A stretch of 64,000 bases of DNA from Siderastrea siderea. Lineage: Eukaryota > Cnidaria > Anthozoa > Scleractinia > Rhizangiidae. A program made the position numbers and the translations under genes. The stretch is taken from NCBI GenBank assembly GCA_964030785.1, contig OZ034978.1:454001-518000 (forward strand), given 5' to 3'. A model generated the notes under the pieces. That model was not told where the DNA came from and searched no databases. It saw only the letters and a program-made list of their open reading frames with translations. Below are positions 13,201 to 22,075 of this stretch, in pieces (position 1 is the first letter of the stretch; every line of letters starts with the position of its first letter).

Positions 13201-14616
13201 GCGAACAACAGTTGGAGCAACGGATAACAGAAGAAAAACTGTTTAGACCTTTTACCTCCCGGCAAGTCTCAGGGACAAGTGCGAAAAAATTGTCTACAGT
13301 GTTTAGCAGTGTTCACGAATTGCTCTGTAAACGTAAATGTGAACTGTAACTGAACCATTTTACGAGTAGTGGGTAGAACTGACTAATAAAGATTTACTAA
13401 TTTTTGTGGAAGTTGTGAGAGTGGTATACCGTTTTTCACTGGGCATTCAAACGCATGCACGTGATGTGGTATACATCCGGTGATTGGCAGTTAAAGTAAA
13501 ATTGGAAGGAAACCAAGATGGGGAAGGTACTATTTTTGAAAAGCCTTTCCAGATTAGTTCATGTTGTTGTATTGTGTCATACACCTTGAATATGGAACCA
13601 AAACGTTTGCTGAAAGCTGCAATATCCTGTGGCTGAGTATATTATAGAATCACGAAATGCAGTATGTAAAATAACGGTCAGTTTTCACATAGGGTAAGGG
13701 ATATTGTTAATTACCCTCCTACATTCCTGGAACTGACAAACTCTTGGATTCTTTCTGTCTAATTTTGTAAGGGTGTGGCGTGAACATGATATGATAAGAT
13801 TACCAGACAACACTGTTTTATTCACTCATTTAAAATATAAATCAATCATTGAGCAATACGTGTGATAAGTTTTGTCTGCATTATGGTAGATGCAAATTGC
13901 CCAGATTCATGAATCAGAGACAAGTGTACGTTGGCAATACCCTGAAGATATGAAAGAGTGTTACAGATGTCATAAAGCCTTCAAGTCAAGCAAAGACAAG
14001 GTACATTACCCTTTAGTAAATTATTATGAATTATGTTTGTTTCTGCGCAGTGTGATCACAGTTACTCTTTCAGTCTCTCGGGTTCTCTCATGTCGTGTTG
14101 TAATGAAGCCATTGTATTAAAATAGAAACAATTTATTTTTTTGTGTATTTTTACATAAAGATGCTTGACTATATGCGTTGAGTGTTCTAAACCAGACCAT
14201 GGTACTTGTATCTGTACTGCATTATTTTTAAGGCCACTCAGTTCTTATTGGCAACTGCCTTCTTTTATCCTTTTCGTCACTGCATGGTGGGAAGTTGCTC
14301 CAAATTTGCATTCATTTGTGCCTTTTTAGGGAATGGTATTCCATGCAGCATCAGCACAGTGGGAAAAGTGTTGTTTAATTTTTCGTTGTTTGTTTGTTTT
14401 TTTTTTGTTTTTTTGTTTTTTTGTTTTGTTTTCTTTTTTGCACAGCGCCACTGCCATCACTGTGGGAAAGTATTGTGTGAACAGTGCACATCCAAATCAG
14501 TACTGGGAAGTGACTCACAAAGGCCGCATCCTGTGTGTGACAACTGTCACGCTATACTAAGCAAAGACTCCAAATCTACATTCTATAAAACAACCTTGGC
14601 AGATGATAAGAGTTGA
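4061..14616 (+). CDS. Rabaptin-like Rab5 effector with C-terminal FYVE finger (3' part of gene)
   Basis: Seven exons join in frame: 4061-4216, 4324-4423, 6931-6977, 7052-7162, 7227-7343, 13890-14000 and 14446-14616 (stop TGA). Together they encode about 270 residues. The first five exons are heptad-rich, charged coiled coil, for example QLTQMDSDARLTEMREQL and SETVQRDFVRLSQSLQ. The latter closely resembles the end of rabaptin coiled coils. The last two exons form a FYVE-type zinc finger with ligand pairs ECYRC, HCHHC, CEQC and VCDNC. FYVE fingers bind PI3P on early endosomes and rabaptins bind Rab4/Rab5, so the likely role is endosome tethering and fusion (inference). Vertebrate rabaptins lack FYVE; invertebrate relatives with it are known. 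All introns are GT-AG. The 5' exons lie outside the window. RUFY or EEA1-like relatives are less likely alternatives. Confidence 0.82.
4324..4423 (+). CDS. Rabaptin-like gene, coiled-coil exon b
   Basis: 100 nt starting VSFLKDRVMAEQV and ending in phase 1 at donor GTTTGT. The phase matches the next exon at 6931. Confidence 0.72.
4651..4824 (+). pseudogene. Stray C-terminal fragment of a Polinton DNA polymerase B
   Basis: The frame encodes REPRQMQVVKSHQIVRDAKT and ends KRVIDPVAFKTYPYGYKDE. This is plainly homologous, residue by residue, to the C-terminus of the polymerase at 29894-30229 on the opposite strand, for example RVIDPSTLQTYPYGY. Only about the last 58 residues are present and no other polymerase motif lies beside them. 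It sits in the intron 4424-6930 of the rabaptin-like gene, so it is a truncated relic of another Polinton copy. Confidence 0.85.
4888..4916. repeat. (TTG)n microsatellite
   Basis: About eight GTT/TTG triplets in a row, just 3' of the polymerase fragment. Confidence 0.8.
5049..5940 (-). pseudogene. LINE ORF2 C-terminal relic
   Basis: On the minus strand, one frame (5539-5357) gives NKLRNFQFKFLHRRIANN and an overlapping one (5384-5049) gives TERETLTHLFWECSEKKPF. This pair, with its C..C/H-type finger, is typical of the extreme C-terminus of L1/Tx1-like non-LTR retrotransposons. A frameshift separates them near 5360-5384. Upstream sequence to about 5940 looks like further decayed ORF2. It is a 5'-truncated insertion in a host intron. 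Confidence 0.72.
6333..6587 (+). other. Unrecognised open stretch in host intron
   Basis: An 84-codon frame containing FLALSRRVRLLRDRKTLSKY. I do not recognise it. No splice sites fit the rabaptin-like phase, so it is probably a transposon fragment. The rest of the intron shows no coding signal. Confidence 0.2.
6931..6977 (+). CDS. Rabaptin-like gene, coiled-coil exon c
   Basis: 47 nt after a TTTTAAG acceptor. It completes the split codon and encodes KLKAELGKETTAKEE before donor GTAATG. Confidence 0.72.
7052..7162 (+). CDS. Rabaptin-like gene, coiled-coil exon d
   Basis: 37 codons between acceptor TTTTCAG and donor GTACCA. Contains SQLRKSAQLVKNAEDKSKQ, a clear coiled coil. Confidence 0.78.
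7227..7343 (+). CDS. Rabaptin-like gene, coiled-coil exon e
   Basis: 39 codons between acceptor ATTGCAG and donor GTAATT. Ends with VQRDFVRLSQSLQ, the most rabaptin-like stretch of the gene. Confidence 0.8.
7734..7880. repeat. Short MITE with inverted termini
   Basis: The left end GGCCCCGGTTGTTCAAAG is the inverted complement of the right end CTTTGAACAACTGGGCCC, with one mismatch. Between them TATCCACTGGATAAAT-like palindromes repeat three times. A lone right-end copy (TTTGAACAACCGGGCC) recurs near 14862. It lies in the large intron 7344-13889. Confidence 0.7.
8436..9588 (-). pseudogene. hAT-family transposase relic
   Basis: Four minus-strand frame pieces in order: 9588-9397 (FNAVLEDYVVLQQTMEEI), 9381-9019 (FGATEQLSRALQGKDTTLQE and GAPPHRFECPQDYYRMQYYK), 8986-8804, and 8795-8436 (LNNCLLMHCHKSITDAL). 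The last resembles the conserved hAT C-terminal dimerisation region, and the others resemble hAT transposases of the ZMYM1/THAP type. Stops separate each piece, so it is inactive. The N-terminal zinc finger and terminal repeats were not identified. It lies inside the host intron. Confidence 0.75.
9860..9969. repeat. Foldback element with 24-bp perfect arms
   Basis: Arms 9860-9883 and 9946-9969 are perfect inverted complements (core GCCCGAGGCTGAAAGATTG). A partial extra copy of the arm lies upstream at about 9825-9842. A GC-rich stretch (9625-9700) with repeated GGGGGCT/AGCCCCC blocks precedes it. No coding sense. Confidence 0.75.
10619..11504. mobile_element. Non-autonomous element bounded by ATCGAA-rich inverted ends
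   Basis: The left end CCCGGCATAGTCAATCGAAC is mirrored at the right end, where the minus strand reads CCCGGCAAAGTCAGTCGAAC. Both ends are followed by degenerate arrays of (A)TCGAACTCA. The interior has no convincing gene. A second copy of the left end occurs at 19712. Exact limits and target duplication were not resolved. Confidence 0.5.
11998..12064. repeat. 67-bp hairpin element
   Basis: 20-bp perfect inverted arms, 11998-12017 and 12045-12064 (TAGCCTGTTCCAGGCGTTCA). They surround a 27-bp loop. Confidence 0.8.
12690..12817. repeat. Palindromic MITE, copy 1
   Basis: Left arm ATCAACAACGAGGGCGAGTG and right arm reading inward as ATCAACAACTCGAGCTTCGT share the core TTTCATCAGGGTATCCAAAC. The centre carries GGCCGAGTGCTTTTATTGTT. 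A relative with the same plan occurs at 27381-27519, next to a tyrosine recombinase gene. Confidence 0.72.
12818..13889. other. Intron sequence without recognised features
   Basis: Remainder of the 6.5-kb host intron. I see only short interrupted frames and no repeat with clear ends. Confidence 0.4.
13890..14000 (+). CDS. Rabaptin-like gene, exon f (start of FYVE finger)
   Basis: 37 codons in phase 0 continuing the coiled coil (MQIAQIHESE). They include a Trp upstream of the finger and the first zinc pair in ECYRCHKAF. The donor GTACAT follows KSSKDK. Confidence 0.8.
14446..14616 (+). CDS. Rabaptin-like gene, last exon (rest of FYVE finger)
   Basis: Follows a long T-rich tract ending CACAG. 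Encodes RHCHHCGKVLCEQC and VCDNC, then a short tail to TGA at 14614-14616. No AATAAA was noted immediately downstream. Confidence 0.82.
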   Translation, partial: RHCHHCGKVLCEQCTSKSVLGSDSQRPHPVCDNCHAILSKDSKSTFYKTTLADDKS

Positions 14617-15259
14617 TGGAGTATGGAATAAGGAATGTTAAGGCTCAGATGTCCATGACGCAGTTCAGGGAACAAGAACTCGTGTATTAGATGATATTAC
14701 TAGGGTAATGACTCAGGGCCTTTTTGTTCACAAGACGAGTAACAACGCCGATTCTGGGGTAACGTTCTGAAGGGTTTGTTTCGACGGTTCAACTGCAAAT
14801 TTTAAGTGAACAACCATAAAGTTGAGTTCAACATTGACACTAGTCCTGGCTTAGCTTAACCCTTCTTTGAACAACCGGGCCTTGGCCATTTCCAGTGTAG
14901 TGACACACAGCAAAAGAGAGGAGTGACTGGTATTACAGGGAGTGCTGATCAAACTTGTTAAGATCGGTTAAGGTCCAAATCAACTTAGTTTCTAGTAGTC
15001 CCTAAACAAACTCTCTTTACGTATAACTTAAAGAGTTGTAGAAAACATGAGGTTCAATATAACATTTCTTGCAGATAAAAAAAAAGCAAGAATCAAATGA
15101 TTTCATCCGAATTATGCACATAAAACGTGCGTGAAACCTCTATTAAATTTCATGCCTCAAGAAAGGAAACATGAATTTTGAACAAAACTTGTACTACCTT
15201 AAACGTAACTGAAAAGCAGTAGTACAATGTCATTTATACCTCAGCCCAGTAATACTTTT
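14617..15259. other. 3' flank of the rabaptin-like gene
   Basis: No gene seen. It contains a lone MITE terminus near 14862 (TTTGAACAACCGGGCC). Confidence 0.4.
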
Positions 15260-16843
15260 GTACAACAAGAAAAGCCGTAGGGGCATTACACCCCGCCGTT
15301 GTTCTCCCTCCCCTCAGGGTGCAAAATATATATTACCGTCACCCAAGATACGAGCCCTAGCCTGTGTACCGAAAGACGCGACAAATATTTGTTTAGCCGA
15401 GCGAAAACCCCACGTCTCGGGCAAGTAACTTAGAAAAAACAAGAAAAGCCCCAGGGGTTCACAGTGGTCAAATGCACGACACGTGCGCAGTTCCCGCCAT
15501 AATTTTGCAAAGGAAAATATAGACAAATGTCTAAAGTTTCACTTTAACCACAAAACTTAACGCCATTTCTGAAAACTTAAGCTTTTTACTTCGAGCATGT
15601 GATCAGAATGAAGTAACTGGCATTCACAAGTTTTATCGGCGCGAAATTTTCTTTATCGGGACCTTTTATGTATCGTTTTCATACGAACTTCGCGCTCTTA
15701 AAAGTCTGAACTTATTCAAACTTCAAGGCTCTGCAAAACCGGAAGTGACGTTGGTTTTTGCGTTTAACCGCTGTGAACCCCAGGGGCATTAGACCCCACC
15801 GTTGTTCTCCCTCCGCTCGGTGCAAAATGTGTTACGGTCAGTCAAGATACGAGCCGAAGTGGTGTAAATTTTTGCAGTTGGTGATTTATCTTATCTTTGA
15901 CTTGTTTGCTGCCATTCCCCGCTACGTCTTCTCCGCACCCTTCTCCCTGTGATAATATGAATCCCTGATAGAATGAAGTCCTTTCCCATCCCTCGTTCCT
16001 TGGTTAACTGCCTGTTCTATTTTGACCACAGCGTGACTCAGTTAGGAACTATCATCTCAGCACAATTCTTAATAACAAGGGTACGGAAATTTAAATAGAT
16101 TTACTGATAAAGAACATATCTAAAGAAAACGGTTATCTACCGAAAAAAGAAACGTAACAGTCTATTTTTAGGCCATGATTCGATGAGTGATTTTGGCGAA
16201 AACAAGGAACTTCCCCGAAACGGCTTCTGTGTTTCAATGACGTAATGTTTACGTGCCACGGCACGTTAGGCGAATTCATGCCAGTTTCAAAGCTCGTTAA
16301 CACCTTCATCCTCGCTCTCGTCGAAGAGAAGTTAACTTTATTGAATTTTTTGTACTTTTCTACACAAATGTCCCTGAAGATTGTGGCGAAGAAAAGCAAA
16401 ACTGCCAAAAACTGCTTGCATTTCACCGTTTAATATTTAACCTTGCTTTTTTAGCTCTGGTCCGAGTAACCCAATCGAATCGGTGCCTTTGAAAGCTTGC
16501 TATCATCTTTGTCCTTGCTCTCGTCGAAGAGATTTTTGTGCCATTGCTTCCCTAGTAATTTTCTACACCGCTTTTCATTAAGGTGTTGGTGAATTGACGC
16601 TAACCGACTGAAGATAATGCTTATTTTCACGGAAAGTTTGCAACACGTATTTGTTGGGCCGAGCGAAAACCGGAGGTCTGGGGCAAGTGACCATGAAAAA
16701 AACACGAAAAGCCCCAGGGGGCATTAACCCCGCCGTTGTTCTCTCTGCCCTTGGGGTCCAAAATATATTACGGCCAGGTAAAAGTTGGTGATTTATCGTA
16801 TATTTTACGTGTTTGCGATGATAATATAAATCTAGACATGACC

Positions 16844-17252
16844 AGGAGCCCATTACCCGGAGCGTCCAACTGCCATAAATTCGTGCAACTGCGTTTTTAT
16901 AAGTAGGTTTATTTTAAGATAAGCTTTTCCCGCGAAAATAACTGTTTCCGATGACGTCTGCATTAAATCTAAGAAACTACTTCCCTTGTAAATACTGAAA
17001 TTATTGCTTAAAATATTGTCAGAATACTCCGATAAAGATTCCTCACTGGTCACTGGTATCCGTTGTGTTTATTTCCAGCGTGGACGAGTTGTCGTAGTTT
17101 CGTACTCAGTCTATTACTAATTACGCAATCGCTTTTTGATTGGCTATTTCAACCAGTTCGCGGGAAAAGCTTATCTAAAAATAAATTTACTTGTGAAAAT
17201 GCCGTTTCACAGACGCAGTATGGAAGTTGGACGCTCCGGGTAATGGGCTCCT
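16844..17252. mobile_element. 409-bp MITE with 9-bp target duplication
   Basis: Both ends read AGGAGCCCATTACCCGGAGC inward, and the inverted similarity continues for about 100 bp (for example GCGGGAAAAGCTTATCT). The element is flanked on both sides by GACATGACC (16835-16843 and 17253-17261). A 9-bp duplication is characteristic of Mutator-like (MULE) transposition, so a MULE-derived MITE is the best guess. No transposase frame is present. Confidence 0.88.
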
Positions 17253-17262
17253 GACATGACCT

Positions 17263-17397
17263 GGCCTCGTAGCTCAATTGGTTGAGCGACGATGTTCTAA
17301 TCCGGAGGTCGTGGGTTCGAATCCCGCCTGGGTCAAAGATTTTTCTTTTATTTTGGTTCTCATTTCTAATTTCTTCTTTCTTTCTTTCTTTCTTTCT
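17263..17397 (+). repeat. tRNA-derived SINE
   Basis: The head 17263-17335 has a tRNA-like box A (TAGCTCAATTGG) and box B (GGTTCGAATCC) with a GTGGG/CCCGC T-stem. The anticodon-stem region does not pair, so it is not a functional tRNA. A simple-repeat tail (CTTT)n follows at about 17368-17397. It begins 1 bp after the target duplication of the MITE at 16844. Confidence 0.8.
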
Positions 17398-17650
17398 CCC
17401 TGTGATAACATGAATCCCTAATAGTATGAAGCCCTTTCCCATCCCTCAATTCCTTGGACATCCACCTGTCCTAGCCTTCGCGAAGAAGAACGTGACAAAA
17501 TATTTTGACCATAGCGTGACTGAAATACGTCACGTTTTTTTAATAAACGAACTGAAATGTCAGTGTAATTCTAAATAACAAGAGCACGGAAATTTAAATA
17601 GATCTGTTGATAAAGAAACTTATTCTAAAATCTAAAGAAAACTGGTAGCC

Positions 17651-18237
17651 ATGGAAAAACATAGGCCCGCAATGCGTGCAGAACCGACTAAGTGTTCGTT
17701 CGTCTCGAAAAGAAAGCAAGTGAGTTATGCGTGACTGCAGGTTCAATAACATTCAAGCATCTGTAACAGCAAGTTGTAGCAAAAGTGCGTAACTGTAACT
17801 AACGCTGAAATTTGACCAACTGAAAAGGCGACCAATACCCTGGAAAGGAGGTCAACTGAATTATTCACCCTCTCCTCACCAAACATAGCTCGACAGAGTA
17901 CGCCGATCATTTTTCGCTGTCTTTTGGTCAGTCTTCCTCAAAACCTGAACAAAAAAGCCATCACAATTCTCAAAACAGGCGCATTTCAAAAAATGGCCGA
18001 TAAATTTCCCAATATAAAAGTAACCACATCTTTACGATTGATCAGTATGGGCACCTTAACAGCCCAAAAGAATTGAACTTTTCCCCACGCCTGGGAACCA
18101 CGTTTTGTCAAGCCAAATGGTGAATGCAAATACGAAATAAATCATTGCTATGCTCTATCGCACAGGTTACAAGAAAGCGCATTATAGGCATTTACCAGTC
18201 GTTTTGACCCACTCGACCCTCGATAAATGTTTTTACT
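17651..18237. other. No recognised feature
   Basis: Short interrupted frames only. Confidence 0.4.
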
Positions 18238-18725
18238 TGGCTCAACGTGCTACCATTGTGACAGTCTTTTGCCCTTTGTGTTACCAAATGACGTAATGTT
18301 TGAAATCTGATGACTCAGGTCATCTGTCTTATCGCTTTGAATATTTAATTTTGTTGAATTAAACTAAAAAATTAAATCTCGATATAAATTTGTCCACAAC
18401 TGAACATGATTTTACCGAGAGTTGTGAGCGATGTATTTATAAACTGTTGTGAATAGGGCACTATAAAAACATGATTATCAATAAAGACAAACGCATGGTC
18501 GGAATCTCAACGTGCTAACCGGCGTAACGAAAATTGCGACAGTTTTTTGTCTTTTGCGTTACCGAATGACGTAATGTTTAAAAGCTGATGACTCAGCTCA
18601 TCTGTCGTATCCCTTTGAATATTTTGTTGAATTAAAACAAAAATTTAAAGATACATTTTGTCCACCACTGAACATGCCGTTACCGAGACTTGTGAGCGAT
18701 GGATTTATATACTGTTGTGAATATA
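18238..18725. repeat. Tandem duplication of a unit of about 220-270 bp
   Basis: Units at 18238-18457 and 18508-18725 share blocks such as CAACGTGCTA, ATGACGTAATGTTT, CTGATGACTCAG and CCACTGAACATG. They differ by many substitutions and small indels, so the duplication is old. Confidence 0.75.
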
Positions 18726-18739
18726 TGGGTATCCATCCC

Positions 18740-19070
18740 CGCCAGAATTCAAACTTGTTCTTCAATCCAAACCTTCAAATCAAACATTCTTTCTTGCAAT
18801 TTAAACTTGTAATTATTGAATTGAAACATTCAATTTGGCAATTCTACCATTTAAACCGTCTATTTAAACGTTCAATTCGGCAATTTGAATAATCAGTTTA
18901 TCAATCCAAACATTCAATTTGCCGATGTCAATATTCAATTTCGCAAAGGAAACATTTCGTTCATCTATTGTTACATTTGATTAGCGGTTTAAACATTGAA
19001 ACATTCAATTCGTCGATTCAAAGATTCAATTCAAACATTCAATTCGGACATTCGGCAATCTCAGCATTCG
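18740..19070. repeat. Degenerate CATTCAATT-rich stretch
   Basis: The words CATTCAATT and TTTAAAC recur every 20-30 bases without a fixed period. No coding sense. Confidence 0.5.
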
Positions 19071-19076
19071 TCGGAG

Positions 19077-19530
19077 TCTGGGTACGAAAAGCCAGGTCTC
19101 AAATTTGCTGTAATATCTCATATCCTAATTACATTTGGAAATCTAAATTACATTTAGAAATCCCGGGTGTTCGTACCTCTCTGTATAGAAACAGCTTCGC
19201 ATTTACCGGGGCCTCAATTTGGAATGCACTACCAGATGACTTGAAGCAATTACCATATGTTAGTGCTTTCAAAAAAGAAAATTAAGACCTATAGTTTTAC
19301 ATCGACAACAACCTGATTATGTAAACTCAGTAAACAATTCGCTTTTATTCTGTTAACGTGTACTCTTTTATGATGATCATTTGTACGCCTCACGGCCCTT
19401 AGGTAAAACAGATTTTCTATGTAAATAACACATGTAAATTTGATAGAATAACCGTGGTTAAATATTCTGTTCTATTCTATTCTATTCTATTCTATTCTAT
19501 TCTATTCTATTCTATTCTATTCTATTCTAT
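19077..19530 (+). pseudogene. CR1/L2-like LINE 3' end with (TCTAT)n tail
   Basis: The frame to 19285 ends with RTSLYRNSFAFTGASIWNAL and PDDLKQLPYVSAFKKE. The SFxxxGxxxWNxLP pattern marks the C-terminus of many CR1/L2-clade and related non-LTR reverse transcriptases. A short 3' UTR follows, then about twelve TCTAT units (19468-19530), as expected for elements that end in a microsatellite. The element is 5'-truncated and dead. Confidence 0.75.
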
Positions 19531-19708
19531 CTGTATGACCAGACCAGCTATCATGGCTGACCATACAACTCATATCCTGTCTGTTTTGCTGGATACCATA
19601 TAACGGTTAGAAAATTTCCAATGCCCTGACGATTGCAGTAGTCTCGTCCTTCGTTAAGGCTACTTAAACAGGTCGATCGTATACAACGCAGAACTTTCTG
19701 ACTCGTTT

Positions 19709-19885
19709 GTACCCGGCATAGTCAATCGAACAAAACCGAAGTAAAACTCAATCAAACTCAATCGAACCCAATCGGTTCGATTGATTTGCGATTGGTTCGG
19801 TAATCGACCATAGAACATTACCGAACTTAATCGAACCAAACGAACTGAATCGGCGCGATTAGTTCGATTTTGTTCGGTGAAACAA
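19709..19885. repeat. ATCGAA-rich element, partial copy
   Basis: Starts CCCGGCATAGTCAATCGAAC, identical to the left end at 10623, and ends at GTTCGGTGAA. The interior is degenerate AATCGAACC words. No second terminus was seen. Confidence 0.55.
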
Positions 19886-20227
19886 AAAAAAAACAAAGTT
19901 ATCGCTAACCACTGCACTCTTAATAGACTCGAGAAATGATAAGCTGCAGAGCGTTAATTTTTGATCGTGCAAAAATAAAGCCTGTCTGTATGTCTGTCTG
20001 TGAGCCAAGTGTTATGAACATAAACGCATTTAGTAGTAGTATATGCTGAGTCAAAATGAAACGACTTGTTTAGAAAGCGGTTAAAACCAGTAAAACGCGG
20101 TTAAAACCGGTTTTAGGGGAATTTACTTTTGACAGACATACAAGGGAAATCCCCGAGGGCAAGATCGGGAAGCAAAATAATTTTCAGTTAAAGAAATGTG
20201 TTTCCTATGTATATATCCACCAACATG

Positions 20228-20433
20228 GATAAAAAGCCTCAAGAAAATTTTCCAACCGCAGACGATTTCAAGAAAAATGCAGAAATTATCAAATGGCGTG
20301 AACTTCCACTTGGTATATATTTAATTCAAGAATTTGAAAAGAAAAAAAGCAAGTTGGGTGTGTCATTGATATTACAATTAAAATCGAAAAGCGATGAACT
20401 CATTCGAGTGTGGTCGCCTGAGAGACTAACTTA
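20228..20433 (+). pseudogene. Unrecognised small-protein fragment cut by a transposon
   Basis: The frame contains FPTADDFKKNAEIIKWRELP and SLILQLKSKSDELIRVWSPE. This looks like a real beta-rich protein module rather than chance frame, but I cannot name it. It is broken exactly where the TA-flanked element starts at 20434. Confidence 0.4.
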
Positions 20434-21168
20434 GGGCGTTCCGTTACGGCCGAAATCTTCAAGTCATAAAATAAGTAAAATGAAACGTGTACAGACATTA
20501 TTAAAGGGTCAGAAAATAAATCGAACCTCATGCAAATAAATCTAACTTGCCCAAATATAAATCGAACCGCGCAAAAATAAATCGATCCGCCAAAAAGCAA
20601 ATCAAACGCCTCAAAAATGAATCCAGCCAAGCGCAAATGAGTTCAACTTGCACAAATCGCAATCGAACCAGCGAAAAATGTATCGAACTGTGCAAACAGG
20701 AACGAAACCGCTCACATAAATGTCGAAACCGCACATATCAATCGAACTGCACAAAAATAAATCGAAAGAAGGTCAGCGGTGAAACATGCTACCGGAAGTG
20801 CTTTAAAAGCGAAAGCGACGGTCCAGCATCCGGGACTGTCAATACACTTTGCGCGGGAATCGGCCGGTCGGTTTGGCAAAATGGCAGAAAGATTCAGTCG
20901 CCCTCAAACGTTGTCTTCAGATAACATCGCAGACATAGTCAGAAGAGTGGTTGGTGCTTTTGGAAATCTTCCATCTAACCCTTCAAATGAAAGTGGGAGC
21001 GCTAGTAGCAGTGGATTTTTTATGTTGACAGCCAACACGAACTTCATGATAGGTTTCGCATTCCACGTGCTTCAACAGCATCATCATCTGGGGCTGGAAG
21101 AGTTCTTCCCAGAGCTAGATCGAGTGGTCGGTTCGTTCCTTACACAAGGGGAAAGGCAAATAGCAAAT

Positions 21169-21720
21169 AGCTTTCACCCATCAATCATATTTACGGCTGA
21201 AATATCAGAAACAGAGATTACATTCTTGGTCACGAACGTGTACAAGGGTGAGAGATTTCACAAGGAATCTGTTCTTGACTTGAAAACACATTACAAACCA
21301 ACGGAGACTTTTCAATTCACGAATTTCTATTCGTGTCACCCACCAGGCGTTACAAAAGGATTTATCAAAGGGGAGTCTTGAAGGCTCCTTAGAACAAATT
21401 CCTCAAAGGAAACATTTGAGGAAAACAACACTTTAAATCACGCCTTAATTTTAGAGGATATCCAACAGGACTGGTGTAATAAAAAACACTCAGAAGTAAA
21501 CTTCTCCGAGAGAAAAACTAAACTAAAACAGGAAAACAAGGCTGCACGTAAGAAAACACTACCCTTTGTCACACAATACCTCCCAGCATTACCTGACCTA
21601 AAGAAAATTCTGGTGGGAAAATGGCACCTTATACAAAACCAACCACAGCTTTAAAAAATCTTTAACGAGCCTCCCATCAACTCACATCGAAAAGGGAAAT
21701 CCTTTCAAGACCTACTAGTA
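21169..21720 (+). pseudogene. Retroelement reverse transcriptase fragment, probably Penelope-like
   Basis: The frame ending at 21381 contains SETEITFL, VYKGERFHKESVLDLKTHYK and FYSCHPPGVTKGFIKGES. After a stop, other frames contain LPFVTQYLPALPDLKKIL. These are typical of a multi-copy cnidarian RT family that I associate with Penelope-like elements; a divergent LINE is possible. Several stops interrupt it and the catalytic core is absent. Confidence 0.55.
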
Positions 21721-21763
21721 GTTTTAGAATTTCTTCTAAGAAAGCGGTAGTCGTGCAGGCCCG

Positions 21764-22075
21764 TCAACATTTTTTAACTTGAAAAATATCTCTAACAATT
21801 TCGTCCAGGGAGCCATTGTTTAGGTCAGTAAAGGACGGTGCTGCGCTAGCAAACCCATGTTCATGCCTCCGCTTCCGCAAAGTTCTTTCAGAGACGTGAA
21901 GATATCTTGCTATGGCAGCCCAGCGAAATCCAGCTGTTACATAAAGTGCCTCTAAAAGGTCTTCCGAAATGTCGAGTCTTGGGCGACCAACACCTGATCT
22001 TACAATCCTGACACCCACCCTAGTGGTTGACTGTTTTTCGTCCTCCTCGTGCAAAGCAAAATACGACAAGTTCAC
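21764..22075 (-). pseudogene. HTH domain of an integrase-type transposase
   Basis: Encodes GVGRPRLDISEDLLEAL, then FRWAAIARYLHVSERTLRKR and SLDEIVRDIF. This is a helix-turn-helix of the kind that precedes a DDE integrase core in multi-copy cnidarian proteins. The catalytic core is missing. It lies inside the TA-flanked element and may be the remnant of its own transposase. Confidence 0.55.

Larger units (their letters stand above)
15260..17650. repeat. Cluster of partial copies of one dispersed repeat
   Basis: A segment with GGGGCATTA, CCCC(G/A)CCGTTGTTCTC and CAAAATATATTACGG occurs near 15280-15340, 15778-15842 and 16708-16778. A downstream segment (CCTGTGATAAYATGAATCCC, then GGAAATTTAAATAGAT) occurs at about 15946-16130 and 17398-17640. 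The copies are imperfect and partly interrupted by the MITE at 16844 and the SINE at 17263. No coding frame is preserved across copies. Confidence 0.6.

Noticed and set aside
17263..17335. Functional tRNA gene
   Set aside because: Boxes A and B are good but the anticodon stem does not pair and a SINE tail follows.
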